Source: Glandiceps talaboti (taxonomy: Eukaryota; Hemichordata; Enteropneusta; Spengelidae). Taken from it: a stretch of 64,000 nucleotides of DNA. Location: NCBI RefSeq assembly GCF_964340395.1, contig NC_135558.1, forward strand, positions 18,901,371 through 18,965,370, written 5' to 3'. Below, one piece after another: positions 14,484 through 23,226 of this stretch (the first letter of the stretch is position 1; each line of letters starts with the position of its first letter). The position numbers and the translations under genes are program-made. The notes beneath the pieces were generated by a model, which saw nothing but the letters and a program-made list of their open reading frames with translations, did no database searches and had not been told where the DNA came from.

Positions 14484-15657
14484 TATGTTGGTAGGTACAT
14501 AGGTAGGCAGACAGACAGATACGTTGACTAAATGTTGAGGGAGCCCCATTTAGACTGAGATGGCAACGCGCGAGAGAAGACTGGTTTTACTGCCATTGAT
14601 AACGTTCAACATTACAAAAATACTAGAATACTTTAATCGACAGACTGTCGGTGTATTTTAACCCAAATAATGAATCCTACACACTCAGCTTCAACCAGTT
14701 TAAGTCACTCTATTGACATGAAACGTATTCCAAACTTAAACTTACGTCACCAACTGCAGGAAAACGAAATTGTTTGATATATTCAAGATGATGACCGCCT
14801 TGTGGGCATATTGTAATTTATTGATGACTTGTATGTAATTGTGTCATAAGTTGCAATATTCATGGTCCATTTTTTCTCGTTAGATATTGTGAATAGAGTG
14901 AAGAATGGTGAAACTCCGCCATTCCGTCCAAAGATTGATTCTTCTGAGTGCGAGGTACAATGGTTACGCGTCATTCTTTCGTGTTTATCCGAAGATCCCT
15001 TGGTGAGACCCACATTTACAGAATTGAAGAAGAATTTGATCAGCATCAATAACGGAGAGTAAGTTTAAAGTGTACTTTCATTGATTGTATTATCATCCAA
15101 AACTACTGAAGCGTTTAGTATCACTCTGGTAGTGCTACTTGAGTTCAACAAGTTAAATTCGTCCCCTAGAGCGTGCAGCTTTTTGTAAGGAGATAGAGAC
15201 TCGTGACTATCGAGAGAAGTACTTACTATGGAATACTTAGCGCATTAGCACGGTCTTGCTGCTAGACCTCGGGCTTTCTTCTGATAGGTCACCTTCACCC
15301 TGAGCAGAATAGCCCGTGGGGTCTAGCAGCTAAACACACAGAACTAGCAATTTTCGTGATCGCTACCATGTGACCTTAATCATTTTCGCATTTATCATGA
15401 GATTACCAACCGAGTTAGGAAAGGAATACACTACCTGACATTATAGTCAGTGTCTAATAGCGTCAAGTTACACGCGCACGGTTTAATAATTCGCTTAATA
15501 GCAGTCAGTCAATCAGGCAGTTAGTCAGTCAGTCAGTTATGTAGTTAATAGTTAGTTAGTCATTTATTTATTTAGTTAGTTAGTTAGTAAGTCAGTCAGT
15601 CAGTCAGTCAGTCAGTCAGTCAGTCAGTCAGTCAGTCAGTCAGTCAGTCAGTCAGTC

Positions 15658-15700
<43 letters not shown>

Positions 15701-18700
15701 CAGGCCAAATATAACATTCTATCAATCACGGTCTTGAGATTTGTAAGTCATAAAATCTTTTTAAAAAATTAAATTAAAAAGAGCCCTGGTGGAAAATATG
15801 GATCGGATTATCTAGTTAGCGATAACCATGTTTGATAAAAAAAAAAAAAAAAAAAAACAAAAACAAAAAAAACCTCGAGTTCCTATCAAAACATGCCTAC
15901 AACGTCTTCCATTATTATATGGTGATGTTTCCAAGCAGAGAGCTCACATCTCTTTATGTGCATTGTTGTTTTGGACACCCGTACCCGTCAATGTATACAA
16001 GCTTCAAGTTCTTGTCAATTTAGTTTTTTTAAACCACTGGCGCATGCATGTAACACAATAGCCTGATTTTAAACTTAACACTCTCCAAGGCTCGCTCACC
16101 ATATATACCTCTTTCTGTTGCACGATTCATTGTAATTCTGCAGAAAGCCAAGAGTACTGGAAACGTTAACTGCAAAAATGGAGAAGTATGCCGATAACTT
16201 AGAAGACCTGGTTGAAGAAAGAACACAGCAACTTATACTGGAAAAGAAAAAGACGGACAGACTTCTGTACAGGATGCTGCCACCGTATGTAGCGAACTCG
16301 AATCGTAATTTGTTAATGAATTGAAATGCGTTGGGTATAATAAGGGGTGATGGACACAGGGGCGCTAAGGAATATTTCTTAGATTGTTGTTTTCCTTGTA
16401 TGTATTCCCCTACCTTTATGGACAGGACATAAGGGATATACATCGAAATGTCCTGTATAGTCTTACCGATTAATAATGGTCATTTATCGTCAATCAAAAA
16501 ATCATCGTCATAAATTGTCATAAAAATCATCTGTATGCAAATATGCAGTGTGAAACCTGGTGAGGTACGTAGCCATCGACAGCAGTCTGCTGATTAGCTT
16601 AGAAAGGAGGCGATGGCCTATAACATAAATTATCTCAAGTTTAAATACAAATACTATGAGGAAAACGTTGATTTGCATAGAGGAGTTATTACAGCGTCCA
16701 CCCTTTATTTTTAGTTATATATTGATATATTTGTAGTAGCGCGATTCGTTTGATATTTTCCTTTAAAAGGAAAACAAAAATCTAAGCAATCATACGTGCA
16801 CCTTTGGTACTTAGACGTACAGACGATGAATTAAAATATTGGTGCAACCTCCCCCCCCCCCCCATTAGCTTTTTTTTCTATAAGTACAGAATCGGTGGGC
16901 GAAAATATTTCCGTTTTTTAAGGGATGATTTAAAACTGTCCGATATCAGAGCTTTTAATACGTACGATCAAAACAAAAGCAAAACCATTACAGAATACAT
17001 ACATGAAATACGTCGTACGGGGACTGGTAAAATATAACATACGTAAAGATCATCGCTGTGGCTAGTCTAAATGCTGTCCGAGGATTCGAATCTATTCTGA
17101 CGTTTAGCTCAATGAGGGTAGGTCCTGAGTTGAATGTCAAATTCAAACAAAGTCACCCACACAGTCAGGAACACCTTTTTAATCAATCAAAGACTTCTGC
17201 CTAATAATGAGTTAGTTTTTAGCGGCACAATTATATTGTCCAAATATGGTATTTGTCAGATCAGACTACGACTTATTGTTTGCATCATTCTAACATTTGG
17301 CGGTTTAATCATTTGTATGAACAACCTTTATGTTCATGATTTCTAATTGAACTAGACGGAATGAAGACAGCTCTTGAGATTTGAAACCATGGATTACTTC
17401 TAGATTCAGTATACACTGTTGCCGGATTTTAGCAATGAAATGCCATTACTAATTATTAGGTGATTCCCAGCGTTTTGTCCATGTTCCATGCTTTTATGTT
17501 TTCATTATTTGTGATCCATCTCATTCATTTGTCACATTAGAGTTGTTGCAGACAAGCTAAAAATGGGAGCGAAAGTCAACCCCGAGAGCTACGACCTAGT
17601 CACTATATTTTTTTCTGACATCAGTGGATTTGAAAAAATAGCATCCGCAAGTACTCCTTTTCAGGCAAGTTTATTTTGCGTATTTGAAATCTTTACCCTC
17701 CGTGTATACGTAATACGTGTAATAAGTATGTTATGAATTGCATATCGACAATTAATGCATTAGGCTAGCTGCCATAATAAGACATTTCTTATATTACATT
17801 TCTGCTAGAGAAAATTGACGACTTGATGACACTTTTACAGAGGCAACAATTGTATTATCTAAACAGTGTTGTCACTATTTATTTTCCAATTGGAAATTTT
17901 GTGATTGAGCATACGGTATGACAGAACACATTTGCATATACTAGTAGTTATCGCTTTCCCCATTTTAAAATCATACAGCCGTTAGCGGCGCTACACTGGC
18001 AGCGTAGATTATCGGACGGACCGACAACCTTGACTGTATCTTTCAGCGTGTTATAGTCTACATTGTCACTAAATTTCGAGTCACAATCAGATTTCATATT
18101 AACGTGGTGTTGTTTTTGTTCTTCAATTAGATCGTCGACTTGCTAAATGACGTATACACATGTTTTGATGAGATAATCGAACAATATGATGTTTACAAGG
18201 TAACCGTCATTTGAATGAGATAAAGATTTGATCGCCTAATTTCTGAAAGCAAATGTCGAGGCGCAAGGACGATCGCACAAGCTCAAATAATCGAACATTG
18301 TTCGTTTCGAATAAAACCCCCTCCCCCTAATTAAACATGACACGATATATACGATGGAAACCATGATGAAAACACCAGCGGTTACACCACTATGTTATGT
18401 AAGAATATGATGGTAAACCTGACGTTCCCACCTTGTGAAACTGTTTACTGAGATGCTGGTAAACTAATCGAAATATTACCTGAAAACCCAGCACTGTAGC
18501 TCACATAGGCAGTAATTTTTATCAACATCCCACTAGTAAGTGCAGAAGCTTTTATCACTGAAGGCGTGAGAATGTTTTTTAAAATTTGGTTAAAAGTGCG
18601 AAAAAGAAGTTCAGCAATCGCATTGACCCCGGCCCCTTCCCCTAAATGAACGAAGTTCGCTTACTGAGCTTGTGTGACATTTGTGCTATCGTCCCTAATA

Positions 18701-18860
18701 ATAGAGCCAGCAGCATAATTTACATTGCATGCCGGGTAAACGGAGAAATTTGAGGTTAATATTCAATGTAATATTCAAAGTTTTTGAGAGCATGAAACAA
18801 GCTTAAGGTATTTGAACCTTGGAATATATCGCTGAGGTTGTGTTCCAAGATTTAAGACCA

Positions 18861-18952
<92 letters not shown>

Positions 18953-19005
18953 CTCGGTGAGTATCAATCTGCTAAGACAGTGCTCTATACCGCAGTGGCA
19001 GAGCG

Positions 19006-19101
<96 letters not shown>

Positions 19102-20626
19102 AGTTCAACCACATCAATACATGTGATAAGAATCAGAATACAAATATTACCTGGGCATTTTCACCGTTCCTTTGGATCTCTGACATTTGCAAAGCTTTGA
19201 CCAAATCAAGGAAGGGAAGAAAAGACGTGGGTGAAAGATCTCTTGTAGTTTAACCGACTTAATCAATAACGCCTTCACACCGTACGGCGTATTCAAATTT
19301 TGTAGTATGTTCGCAATTTCTTTCAAAATTAATTTTCAATAAAAATTAGAAGTAAAAATATATGATGATTAAGTCTAGTTGCTCTGTTCATTGTTTAAAC
19401 TAAATCTTTCGTTATCTATCATATTTTATATCGGGTTATAGAAATGAAAATAGAGGGCGCTATTTTCAAATTCAATTATTTTTTATTGCAGGTCGAAACG
19501 ATAAATGATGCCTACATTGTTGCATCTGGTCTGCCAAAACGCAATGGTACCAGACATGCGTCCGAAATTGCAGATATGTCACTAGACATGCTCAACGCTT
19601 CAGAACTTTTTAGAATGCGTCATGTGCCCAGAGAGAAAATTCAACTTCGCATTGGGGTCCACAGCGGAACATGCGCAGCTGGTGTAATCGGCAAAGCAAT
19701 GCCAAGATACTGTTTGTTTGGCGACACTGTTAACGTAGCTTCACGGATGCAAAGTCATGGAGAACGTAAGTTTTGGGCAAAATGCTGTAAAAGTTACTTA
19801 GCTTACCGGTGTATTTTTCGAATTCCATATACTGGCAATTTATCTGTTAACTTGAATTGTGAATGGGTGATCATGAGTGAGTGAGTGAGTGAGTGAGTGG
19901 CCTGGTGGGTGAGTGAATGAATGAATGAATGCGTACATTGATGGGAAGGCAGGTAGGTAGGCGGGCGGGCGAGAGAGGATGGGTGAGGTACTGAGTGAGT
20001 GAGTGACTGAGATTCAGTATATAATACAAAATAAATACTAACATTTCGACGTAATTTATTCCAAATTCCAGCCCTCAAAATACACTGCAGTAAATGGACC
20101 CATCATATCCTGTCGTTACTAGACGATTATATATTCGAATCACGGGGAAATGTTGATATCAAGGTAATCTAGAATTGGAAGTTTGAGATACACAATTATA
20201 ACAGGAAAAATCATTCCTACTTTTGCATTTGAATCATCATTTGCAAAGCAATAGTTGCAGAAAATATGGACTGGTCGTTCAACATCACGACAACCTGTGT
20301 CTACGTCACTGGTTCTGTGGTACTCGAAATATGAGCCAAATTTTGTCGGATTTTTCATATATTATGCTAGAGGAGGCATACTTATATTAGTCCTCTATAT
20401 TTTTCTTCAATCAGCAGGAAAATACTGGTGACCTAAGGGTTTGTTTAGCGACTTGTAGTAGCAGGTCCCCATAAGTCACTCGTATTTTTGTAAACTCTCA
20501 AAACATAGTATTCATTACTCACGAGCCTTATTTCTACCATTCCATTGTTAGGGAAAGGGATGTATGGAAACCTATTGGTTACAAGGAAAAAAGACTACCA
20601 CCAAAGTTCAAATGGAGAAACAGTAA
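1661..20626 (+). CDS. Receptor (membrane) guanylate cyclase, natriuretic-peptide-receptor type; 18 exons, 5' partial
   Basis: Single-pass receptor that converts GTP to cGMP. Exons: 1661-1768, 5937-6072, 7388-7506, 8315-8417, 9104-9188, 9689-9770, 10282-10443, 11244-11348, 11890-11961, 12766-12964 (3' end uncertain), 13455-13682 (5' end uncertain), 14884-15058, 16144-16284, 17541-17664, 18131-18199, 19492-19765, 20072-20163, 20552-20626. Together they give 783 codons including the stop, and phases match at every junction. Domains in order: end of the ANF-receptor ligand-binding domain, juxtamembrane Cys segment, transmembrane helix, kinase homology domain, coiled-coil signalling helix, class III cyclase domain. 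The cyclase keeps both metal Asp (SDISGF, TINDAY), the guanine-recognition Glu and Cys (VETI, RYCLF) and the Asn/Arg of NVASR. Family members are about 1050-1100 residues, so roughly 270-300 N-terminal residues lie upstream of the window. The ligand cannot be told. Confidence 0.93.
1823..2230. repeat. (ACAT)n tetranucleotide array, about 400 bp
   Basis: Almost pure ACAT repeats interrupted at three places by ACGT-type variants (near 1889, 1985 and 2103) and by GCAT blocks near 2165-2185. All open frames here encode Tyr-Val-Cys-Met or Tyr-Ile-His-Thr runs and are not genes. Intron of the guanylate cyclase gene. Confidence 0.97.
2768..2912. repeat. Compound (ACAT)n / (CA)n microsatellite
   Basis: ACAT run at 2768-2808, then mixed GTAC/ACGT words and a CACA run at about 2878-2900. 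Intronic. Confidence 0.9.
3862..4020. repeat. (GGTT)n/(GATT)n array, probably a LINE tail
   Basis: GGTT repeats grade into a long pure GATT run. On the minus strand this is an AATC-type tail directly following the LINE 3' end at about 4030, as expected for a LINE whose 3' terminus is a short tandem repeat. Confidence 0.9.
4030..4918 (-). mobile_element. LINE 3' end with tandemly triplicated ORF2 segment
   Basis: The minus strand encodes reverse-transcriptase C-terminal peptides such as [20 protein letters not shown] and [11 protein letters not shown]. The segment occurs three times head to tail. The marker word TACAAGAACTGTCATGG begins at 4445, 4621 and 4807, giving unit lengths of 176 and 186 bp. 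The distal copy continues into the normal C-terminus ([13 protein letters not shown] and on). No upstream RT domain is present. Confidence 0.8.
5190..5412 (+). mobile_element. tRNA-derived SINE
   Basis: Starts with CTCGGTGGCCGAGCGGTTAG, an excellent RNA polymerase III A-box in tRNA-Leu/Ser style. The B-box is degenerate. The body contains CCTGGTACTCCAGTTTCCTC and ends in a short A tail (GATAAAAAAAA). About 220 bp, in an intron of the guanylate cyclase gene, sense orientation. Confidence 0.7.
5937..6072 (+). CDS. Guanylate cyclase exon 2: ligand-binding domain
   Basis: Acceptor tttcag; ends in phase 1 at a weak donor (gtggtt). Encodes the conserved helix [19 protein letters not shown] and ends LTFEG. 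This matches the extracellular domain of receptor cyclases, where the sequence continues into the loop of the next exon. Confidence 0.9.
7075..7192. repeat. (GTAC)n/(ACAT)n microsatellite
   Basis: A GTAC-rich stretch (self-complementary, cruciform-capable) at about 7098-7132, followed by an ACAT run to 7192. Intronic. Confidence 0.95.
7388..7506 (+). CDS. Guanylate cyclase exon 3: ligand-binding domain
   Basis: Phase 1 in, phase 0 out; donor gtatgt. Encodes [18 protein letters not shown] followed by ILDLRPNG, the 'G..G.v.iD.nGDRd.dysl.dl' signature near the end of the ANF-receptor fold. Confidence 0.9.
7725..8060. repeat. (TGTTG)n pentanucleotide and related strand-biased repeat
   Basis: Repeated TGTTG pentamers with TGTAATG variants to about 7910, then TTGGG, TTGCC and TTGTC variants to about 8040. 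The plus strand is nearly free of A in long stretches. Open frames here are repeat translations. Confidence 0.9.
8315..8417 (+). CDS. Guanylate cyclase exon 4: juxtamembrane extracellular segment
   Basis: Phase 0 in, phase 1 out. Contains [11 protein letters not shown] and a second Cys (QVCKEE). Receptor cyclases place a 'P.CGF' cysteine motif here, just outside the membrane. Confidence 0.85.
9104..9188 (+). CDS. Guanylate cyclase exon 5: transmembrane helix
   Basis: Joins exon 4 in phase 1 through the acceptor atgacag. It encodes DNNNKLIFG and then the hydrophobic run [16 protein letters not shown], stopped by His-Arg. This is the single membrane-spanning helix. Confidence 0.9.
9689..9770 (+). 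CDS. Guanylate cyclase exon 6: cytoplasmic juxtamembrane
   Basis: Phase 2 in, phase 0 out. A basic start after the membrane (SRRVKEH) is followed by [12 protein letters not shown], the segment linking the membrane helix to the pseudokinase domain. Confidence 0.85.
9955..10078. repeat. (CAGA)n microsatellite
   Basis: Two CAGA/GACA runs (9956-9985 and 10051-10075) joined by degenerate copies. Intron between exons 6 and 7. Confidence 0.92.
10282..10443 (+). CDS. Guanylate cyclase exon 7: kinase homology domain, N-lobe
   Basis: Phase 0-0, 54 codons, donor gtaaat. A Ser/Thr-rich stretch is followed by the lysine strand TLCVVKKL. The frame stays open past the donor to about 10680, but that tail is not family-like and is taken as intron. 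Confidence 0.82.
11244..11348 (+). CDS. Guanylate cyclase exon 8: kinase homology domain
   Basis: Phase 0-0, 35 codons. [17 protein letters not shown] and EFCPKGTLS match the 'HeNi..fiGac..p' and 'eyCp.GsL' signatures of receptor-cyclase pseudokinases. Confidence 0.93.
11404..11608. repeat. (CAGA)n and (CA)n microsatellites
   Basis: A pure CAGA run at about 11405-11460 with degenerate copies to 11520, then a CA run at 11568-11607. Intron between exons 8 and 9, starting about 55 bp after the exon 8 donor. Confidence 0.95.
11890..11961 (+). CDS. Guanylate cyclase exon 9: kinase homology domain
   Basis: Phase 0-0, 24 codons. [16 protein letters not shown] corresponds to the 'DiLen..i.ldw.F..s' helix directly after the exon 8 motif. 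Confidence 0.92.
12080..12430 (-). mobile_element. LINE 3' terminal fragment with (AAAT)n tail
   Basis: On the minus strand a non-coding 3' end ending TTTGTCAAAGTTAAATAAAT is followed by AAAT repeats (12080-12103). It resembles the end of a non-LTR element. No RT motif is visible, so it is a 5'-truncated insertion. Confidence 0.55.
12766..12964 (+). CDS. Guanylate cyclase exon 10: pseudokinase catalytic-loop equivalent
   Basis: [13 protein letters not shown] replaces the kinase HRD loop, as is normal in this family. The DFG position reads VTGFPF, so its Asp is lost. The 3' boundary is uncertain. The donor gtgaat after 12964 fits the phase of the next exon. A stop at 12876 (gtccct) would fit the family's length better but does not match the phase. 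Confidence 0.75.
13455..13682 (+). CDS. Guanylate cyclase exon 11: kinase homology domain, C-lobe
   Basis: LWTAPELL and [20 protein letters not shown] are textbook receptor-cyclase C-lobe motifs. Donor gtgaaa in phase 1. The first about 23 codons (before EQLWTAP) have no clear family match. An acceptor at about 13526 is an alternative to the ctcag acceptor chosen here. Confidence 0.85.
14345..14522. repeat. (CAGA)n microsatellite
   Basis: CAGA/CAGG runs, the longest pure at about 14425-14482. Intron between exons 11 and 12. Confidence 0.95.
14884..15058 (+). CDS. Guanylate cyclase exon 12: end of kinase homology domain
   Basis: Acceptor tcgttag, donor gtaagt. Encodes [19 protein letters not shown] and then [19 protein letters not shown], the conserved end of the pseudokinase domain. 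Phases fit both neighbours. Confidence 0.94.
15498..15702. repeat. (CAGT)n/(TTAG)n microsatellite
   Basis: Degenerate CAGT/TTAG words become a pure CAGT run (about 15590-15660) and then a pure TTAG run to 15700. Intronic. Confidence 0.95.
16144..16284 (+). CDS. Guanylate cyclase exon 13: dimerisation coiled coil
   Basis: [18 protein letters not shown] is the signalling-helix coiled coil that couples the pseudokinase to the cyclase. It is followed by [10 protein letters not shown], the universal start of the class III cyclase domain. Donor gtatgt, phase 2. Confidence 0.95.
17541..17664 (+). CDS. Guanylate cyclase exon 14: catalytic domain, first metal Asp
   Basis: [20 protein letters not shown] leads into [13 protein letters not shown], which carries the first metal-binding Asp. 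The exon ends in CAG followed by gcaagt, a GC rather than GT donor. The reading frame joins the next exon perfectly, so this is read as a GC-AG intron. Confidence 0.94.
18131..18199 (+). CDS. Guanylate cyclase exon 15: catalytic domain
   Basis: A 69-nt, phase 0-0 exon encoding [20 protein letters not shown] and ending VYK, identical in pattern to the 'vv.lLNdlYt.FD.ii...dvYK' helix of guanylate cyclases. Confidence 0.95.
18468..18695 (+). repeat. Dispersed repeat, copy 1 (second copy at 44115)
   Basis: Shares long imperfect identity with 44115-44345 in the same orientation. Anchor words are AAAACCCAGCACTGTA, GAAGTTCAGCAATCGCATTG and ATGAACGAAGTTCG. The ends are not obvious and nothing is coding. 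Confidence 0.75.
18866..19100. repeat. Two (TA)n arrays around a 57-bp unique island
   Basis: Pure TA runs at 18866-18950 and 19008-19099 flank a unique segment beginning AGCTCGGTGAGTATCAATCT. Intron between exons 15 and 16. Confidence 0.95.
19492..19765 (+). CDS. Guanylate cyclase exon 16: catalytic core
   Basis: Contains [15 protein letters not shown] (guanine-recognition Glu and second metal Asp), [14 protein letters not shown], and [15 protein letters not shown] (guanine-recognition Cys, transition-state Asn and Arg). The usual ETIGDAY is ETINDAY here. The catalytic residues are intact, so GTP specificity and activity are expected. Confidence 0.97.
19873..20010. repeat. (GAGT)n/(GAAT)n degenerate microsatellite
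   Basis: GAGT, GAAT and GGCG tetramer runs directly after the exon 16 donor region. Intronic. Confidence 0.85.
20072..20163 (+). CDS. Guanylate cyclase exon 17: end of catalytic domain
   Basis: [20 protein letters not shown] followed by [11 protein letters not shown] matches the family's 'alkIhvS......L...g.y....rG.v.iK' strand. Acceptor ccag, donor gtaatc. Confidence 0.9.
20552..20626 (+). CDS. Guanylate cyclase last exon and stop codon
   Basis: [14 protein letters not shown] completes the 'GKG...TyWL.G' end of the cyclase domain. Only ten more residues follow before TAA at 20624-20626, so the C-terminal tail is very short. Confidence 0.9.
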   Translation, partial: GKGCMETYWLQGKKTTTKVQMEKQ

Positions 20627-20929
20627 GAAAAAAAAACTAATCCATCGTAAACAAATAAGCTGTGAAATGTTTGGACGTAGCTTGATCAACTTTCTCTGCC
20701 AGATTTTCCAACATTTTACGGATGACAATAGACCAGCAAAAAATATTTTGGTGGTTTTGAGTTTTGACACTTTTAAGCTTTCTGTCCATACAGTAGGTAA
20801 TAAGTATAATGTACTTTCAGAAATCACACCGAAGTTTGATCCGATCATACACTTTTTGTGTGCTAGGAATTGTTTGCAACGATTCTCTTTTTATGAAGAT
20901 ATTATACACAATTCTACAGAGTTCCATTC

Positions 20930-21175
20930 AGGGTTTTTTGGGGACTACGTCACGCTTCGATATATACGTCTCTCCCCCCCCCCCCCATTCGCATTCATCT
21001 TGTGAGTGAGACACGACTGTATATACAGCCTTCATATCGAGTCTGTCGACCTCACACCCAAGGTTTGGGTCGGTCACAGAAAAATCACGTTTCCCAGTGG
21101 GATTGTAACCCATGACCTACTGCCTAAACTGCTCATCATGAGTACTAATAACCATTACACCACAGAGAGCCGTAC
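20930..21175 (-). mobile_element. tRNA-derived SINE
   Basis: Read on the minus strand, the head has an A-box-like TGTGGTGTAATGG (21151-21163) and a B-box-like GGTTACAATCC (21100-21110) about 40 bp later, the spacing of a tRNA promoter. The body downstream ends near a poly-C/G tract at about 20976-20988. Confidence 0.65.
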
Positions 21176-21614
21176 ACTACCTACTGTCTTATCACACCTT
21201 ATCAAGATTACAGGGGGTGATGGGTGGTTAACGAAGTTTGTAAACTTAATGACACCTTGAGCGTTCTTTTGTCTCCATATGTAATGCCTAAAGTGACAGG
21301 GTGTGCAATCTAGCATGGGTTTGGTCAATTCATAGTGTATGGGAGAAAACCGGCGTTATGTATATCTCTATCGATCTGCAAAGTATATTTCTACATCCTT
21401 TGTAAACAATCTTACTTCTGTCCCCAAAAATCAATGCACTTTTGACAGACCATTCGAGTGTATCTTTATCTTTATCTTTACAGAAGATCGCAACGTGAAC
21501 TGACATAAAAGGGGACCTGTATGGAGAGACACTGTGAACATTTGCAGGCAACGACTAACTTCCATCAAATCATCTGCAATCATAGCAAAACTGCCACGTG
21601 TATAGTTGTCAGCA

Positions 21615-21620
21615 AATAAA
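21615..21620 (+). promoter_or_regulatory. Possible poly(A) signal of the guanylate cyclase gene
   Basis: AATAAA about 1 kb downstream of the stop codon, beyond a SINE. It is the first canonical hexamer I noticed on the plus strand. Assignment to this gene is a guess. Confidence 0.25.
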
Positions 21621-22688
21621 TATCAAATGGCAGAGAGAAATGTCCCTCGCCCTCATTTGAACATGGAATTGTGTTCTTTTCCCCAATATTACATAATTAC
21701 ATCTAGTTTAATTTAGGTTTTATATAAGTGTTTCACTTGAGTAAAAACTTATTAACTCAGCTTGTGCCCCTTGAAAGTCACTGTTACAGTAGTAAATACA
21801 CAATTTCTTTTTTTTAAAGAATGCCAGTTATTTATCATCTCAGATTGGTTTTATCTTATCTGTACGAGTATTGCCTTATCATTTATTATCATTTTGTGTC
21901 TACTGTAAATCATTTCACTGAGTGACTAAATTGTTGGTTTATATTTGTAACTTGTACTTTTATGTCGTTTCACTTCAATAATGTCATTTAAAAAGTTGGT
22001 ACAAGTTTTGTTTAAGTCTTAGTGTACATTAAGAGGAAAAATAATACACTGTAAATGTACTGTTTAATAGAAACGTGAAAGTGATGACGTACGGGCTTGC
22101 TTGGCAAAAAAATGGGTTGTCGACTGTTTCCATTGTTATTGCTGTAAATGGCGCTACAGTCATTGAAATGAAGTTGGCCTACCAAAGCCCATATGTCACT
22201 TTCATCTAAGTTCAGATCAGAGCAAACCCCATACTGACGGGTGAAAGTGGATGAAATTTACTCGAACCCATTGTATCTTCAAATTTTATTCTTCGAACAA
22301 AATAGTGAATTCACATCGTGTCTTTTACCTTTAAATCTGTAATTTTAAGTGTATTTTAATTTTATGGGAGTCAACGTCTTGTAATCGATTTATGTCAACC
22401 GTGTATCGTTATCTAAATAATGTATTTTGTTTACCAACTTCTCATTTCTGATGGGAGAATCGTTTGACCTTTTTTTTAAACAAAATGTACTATACAGTTA
22501 AGTGTACGTGGTCACTTTTATGCATCTGTAGTTATTCACTCAGGCTTTCATTAAATGGGTGACATTTAGTGTCAAATTCAACACACAATTAAACCCAGAA
22601 TCATAAAGTTAAAAACAAAGCCCTTAGAGACACAAAAAATCGCCATTCATTTTTCTTCTAAGATCACGATCTAGGTAAATACGTACGA

Positions 22689-22937
22689 ATAGGGAACTTG
22701 CAATCCAGACTGAACATGCTCAGACGCAAAGGAGTATGGGATTATCTGTGGTTATCGTAATACCCAATCTGGAGCTGCCGATAAAATAAACCCCCACAAT
22801 GGTCAGGGTAACTATGAATTGATCATGTGTGGTTGTAAACAGTGTAATTGTATTGTTTACAATACCTGTTTATTAGTATTTATTATCACATTTCCCATGA
22901 TGCATCATTCAACATGGTGGGTTTGCTAGTTCCCTAT
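22689..22937. mobile_element. MITE with TIRs, copy 1 (about 250 bp)
   Basis: Ends in inverted copies of ATAGGGAACTTGC / GCTAGTTCCCTAT. The interior aligns along its full length, in reverse complement, with 58429-58679 (shared words include ATCATGGGAAAT and GGTTGTAAACA). No coding capacity. Target-site duplication not clear. Confidence 0.8.
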
Positions 22938-23064
22938 TACACAAGCCTCGAGGTAGTAGTGTAACTTGGATTCCCATTTGGTCATGCTTAGTTGTGTTAG
23001 TTGAGTGCAACTACCTCTACCATGATCTTTTCAGTGAAACATAATAACCTTGCATTTGATTTAC

Positions 23065-23226
23065 ATGAAGATGGACTTACTTTCACTACTTGCAAAAGTG
23101 ATAGTCTCCATTTTTCTGACTCAGTCAGTCATCGTTGAAGTCATTGCTTTTCATCACGCCACACAATATATGAGCGCCCGCAACGACGAAACATTCAGCT
23201 ATTTTCTGATTGACATTCGCCTTTGA
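23065..23226 (+). other. 53-codon ORF with signal-peptide-like start
   Basis: ATG at 23065 opens MKMDLLSLLAKVIVSIFLTQ, a hydrophobic N-terminus, and ends at TGA 23224-23226. No family match, no evident splice donor and no neighbouring exon. It could be a chance ORF or the start of an unrecognised gene. Confidence 0.15.
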
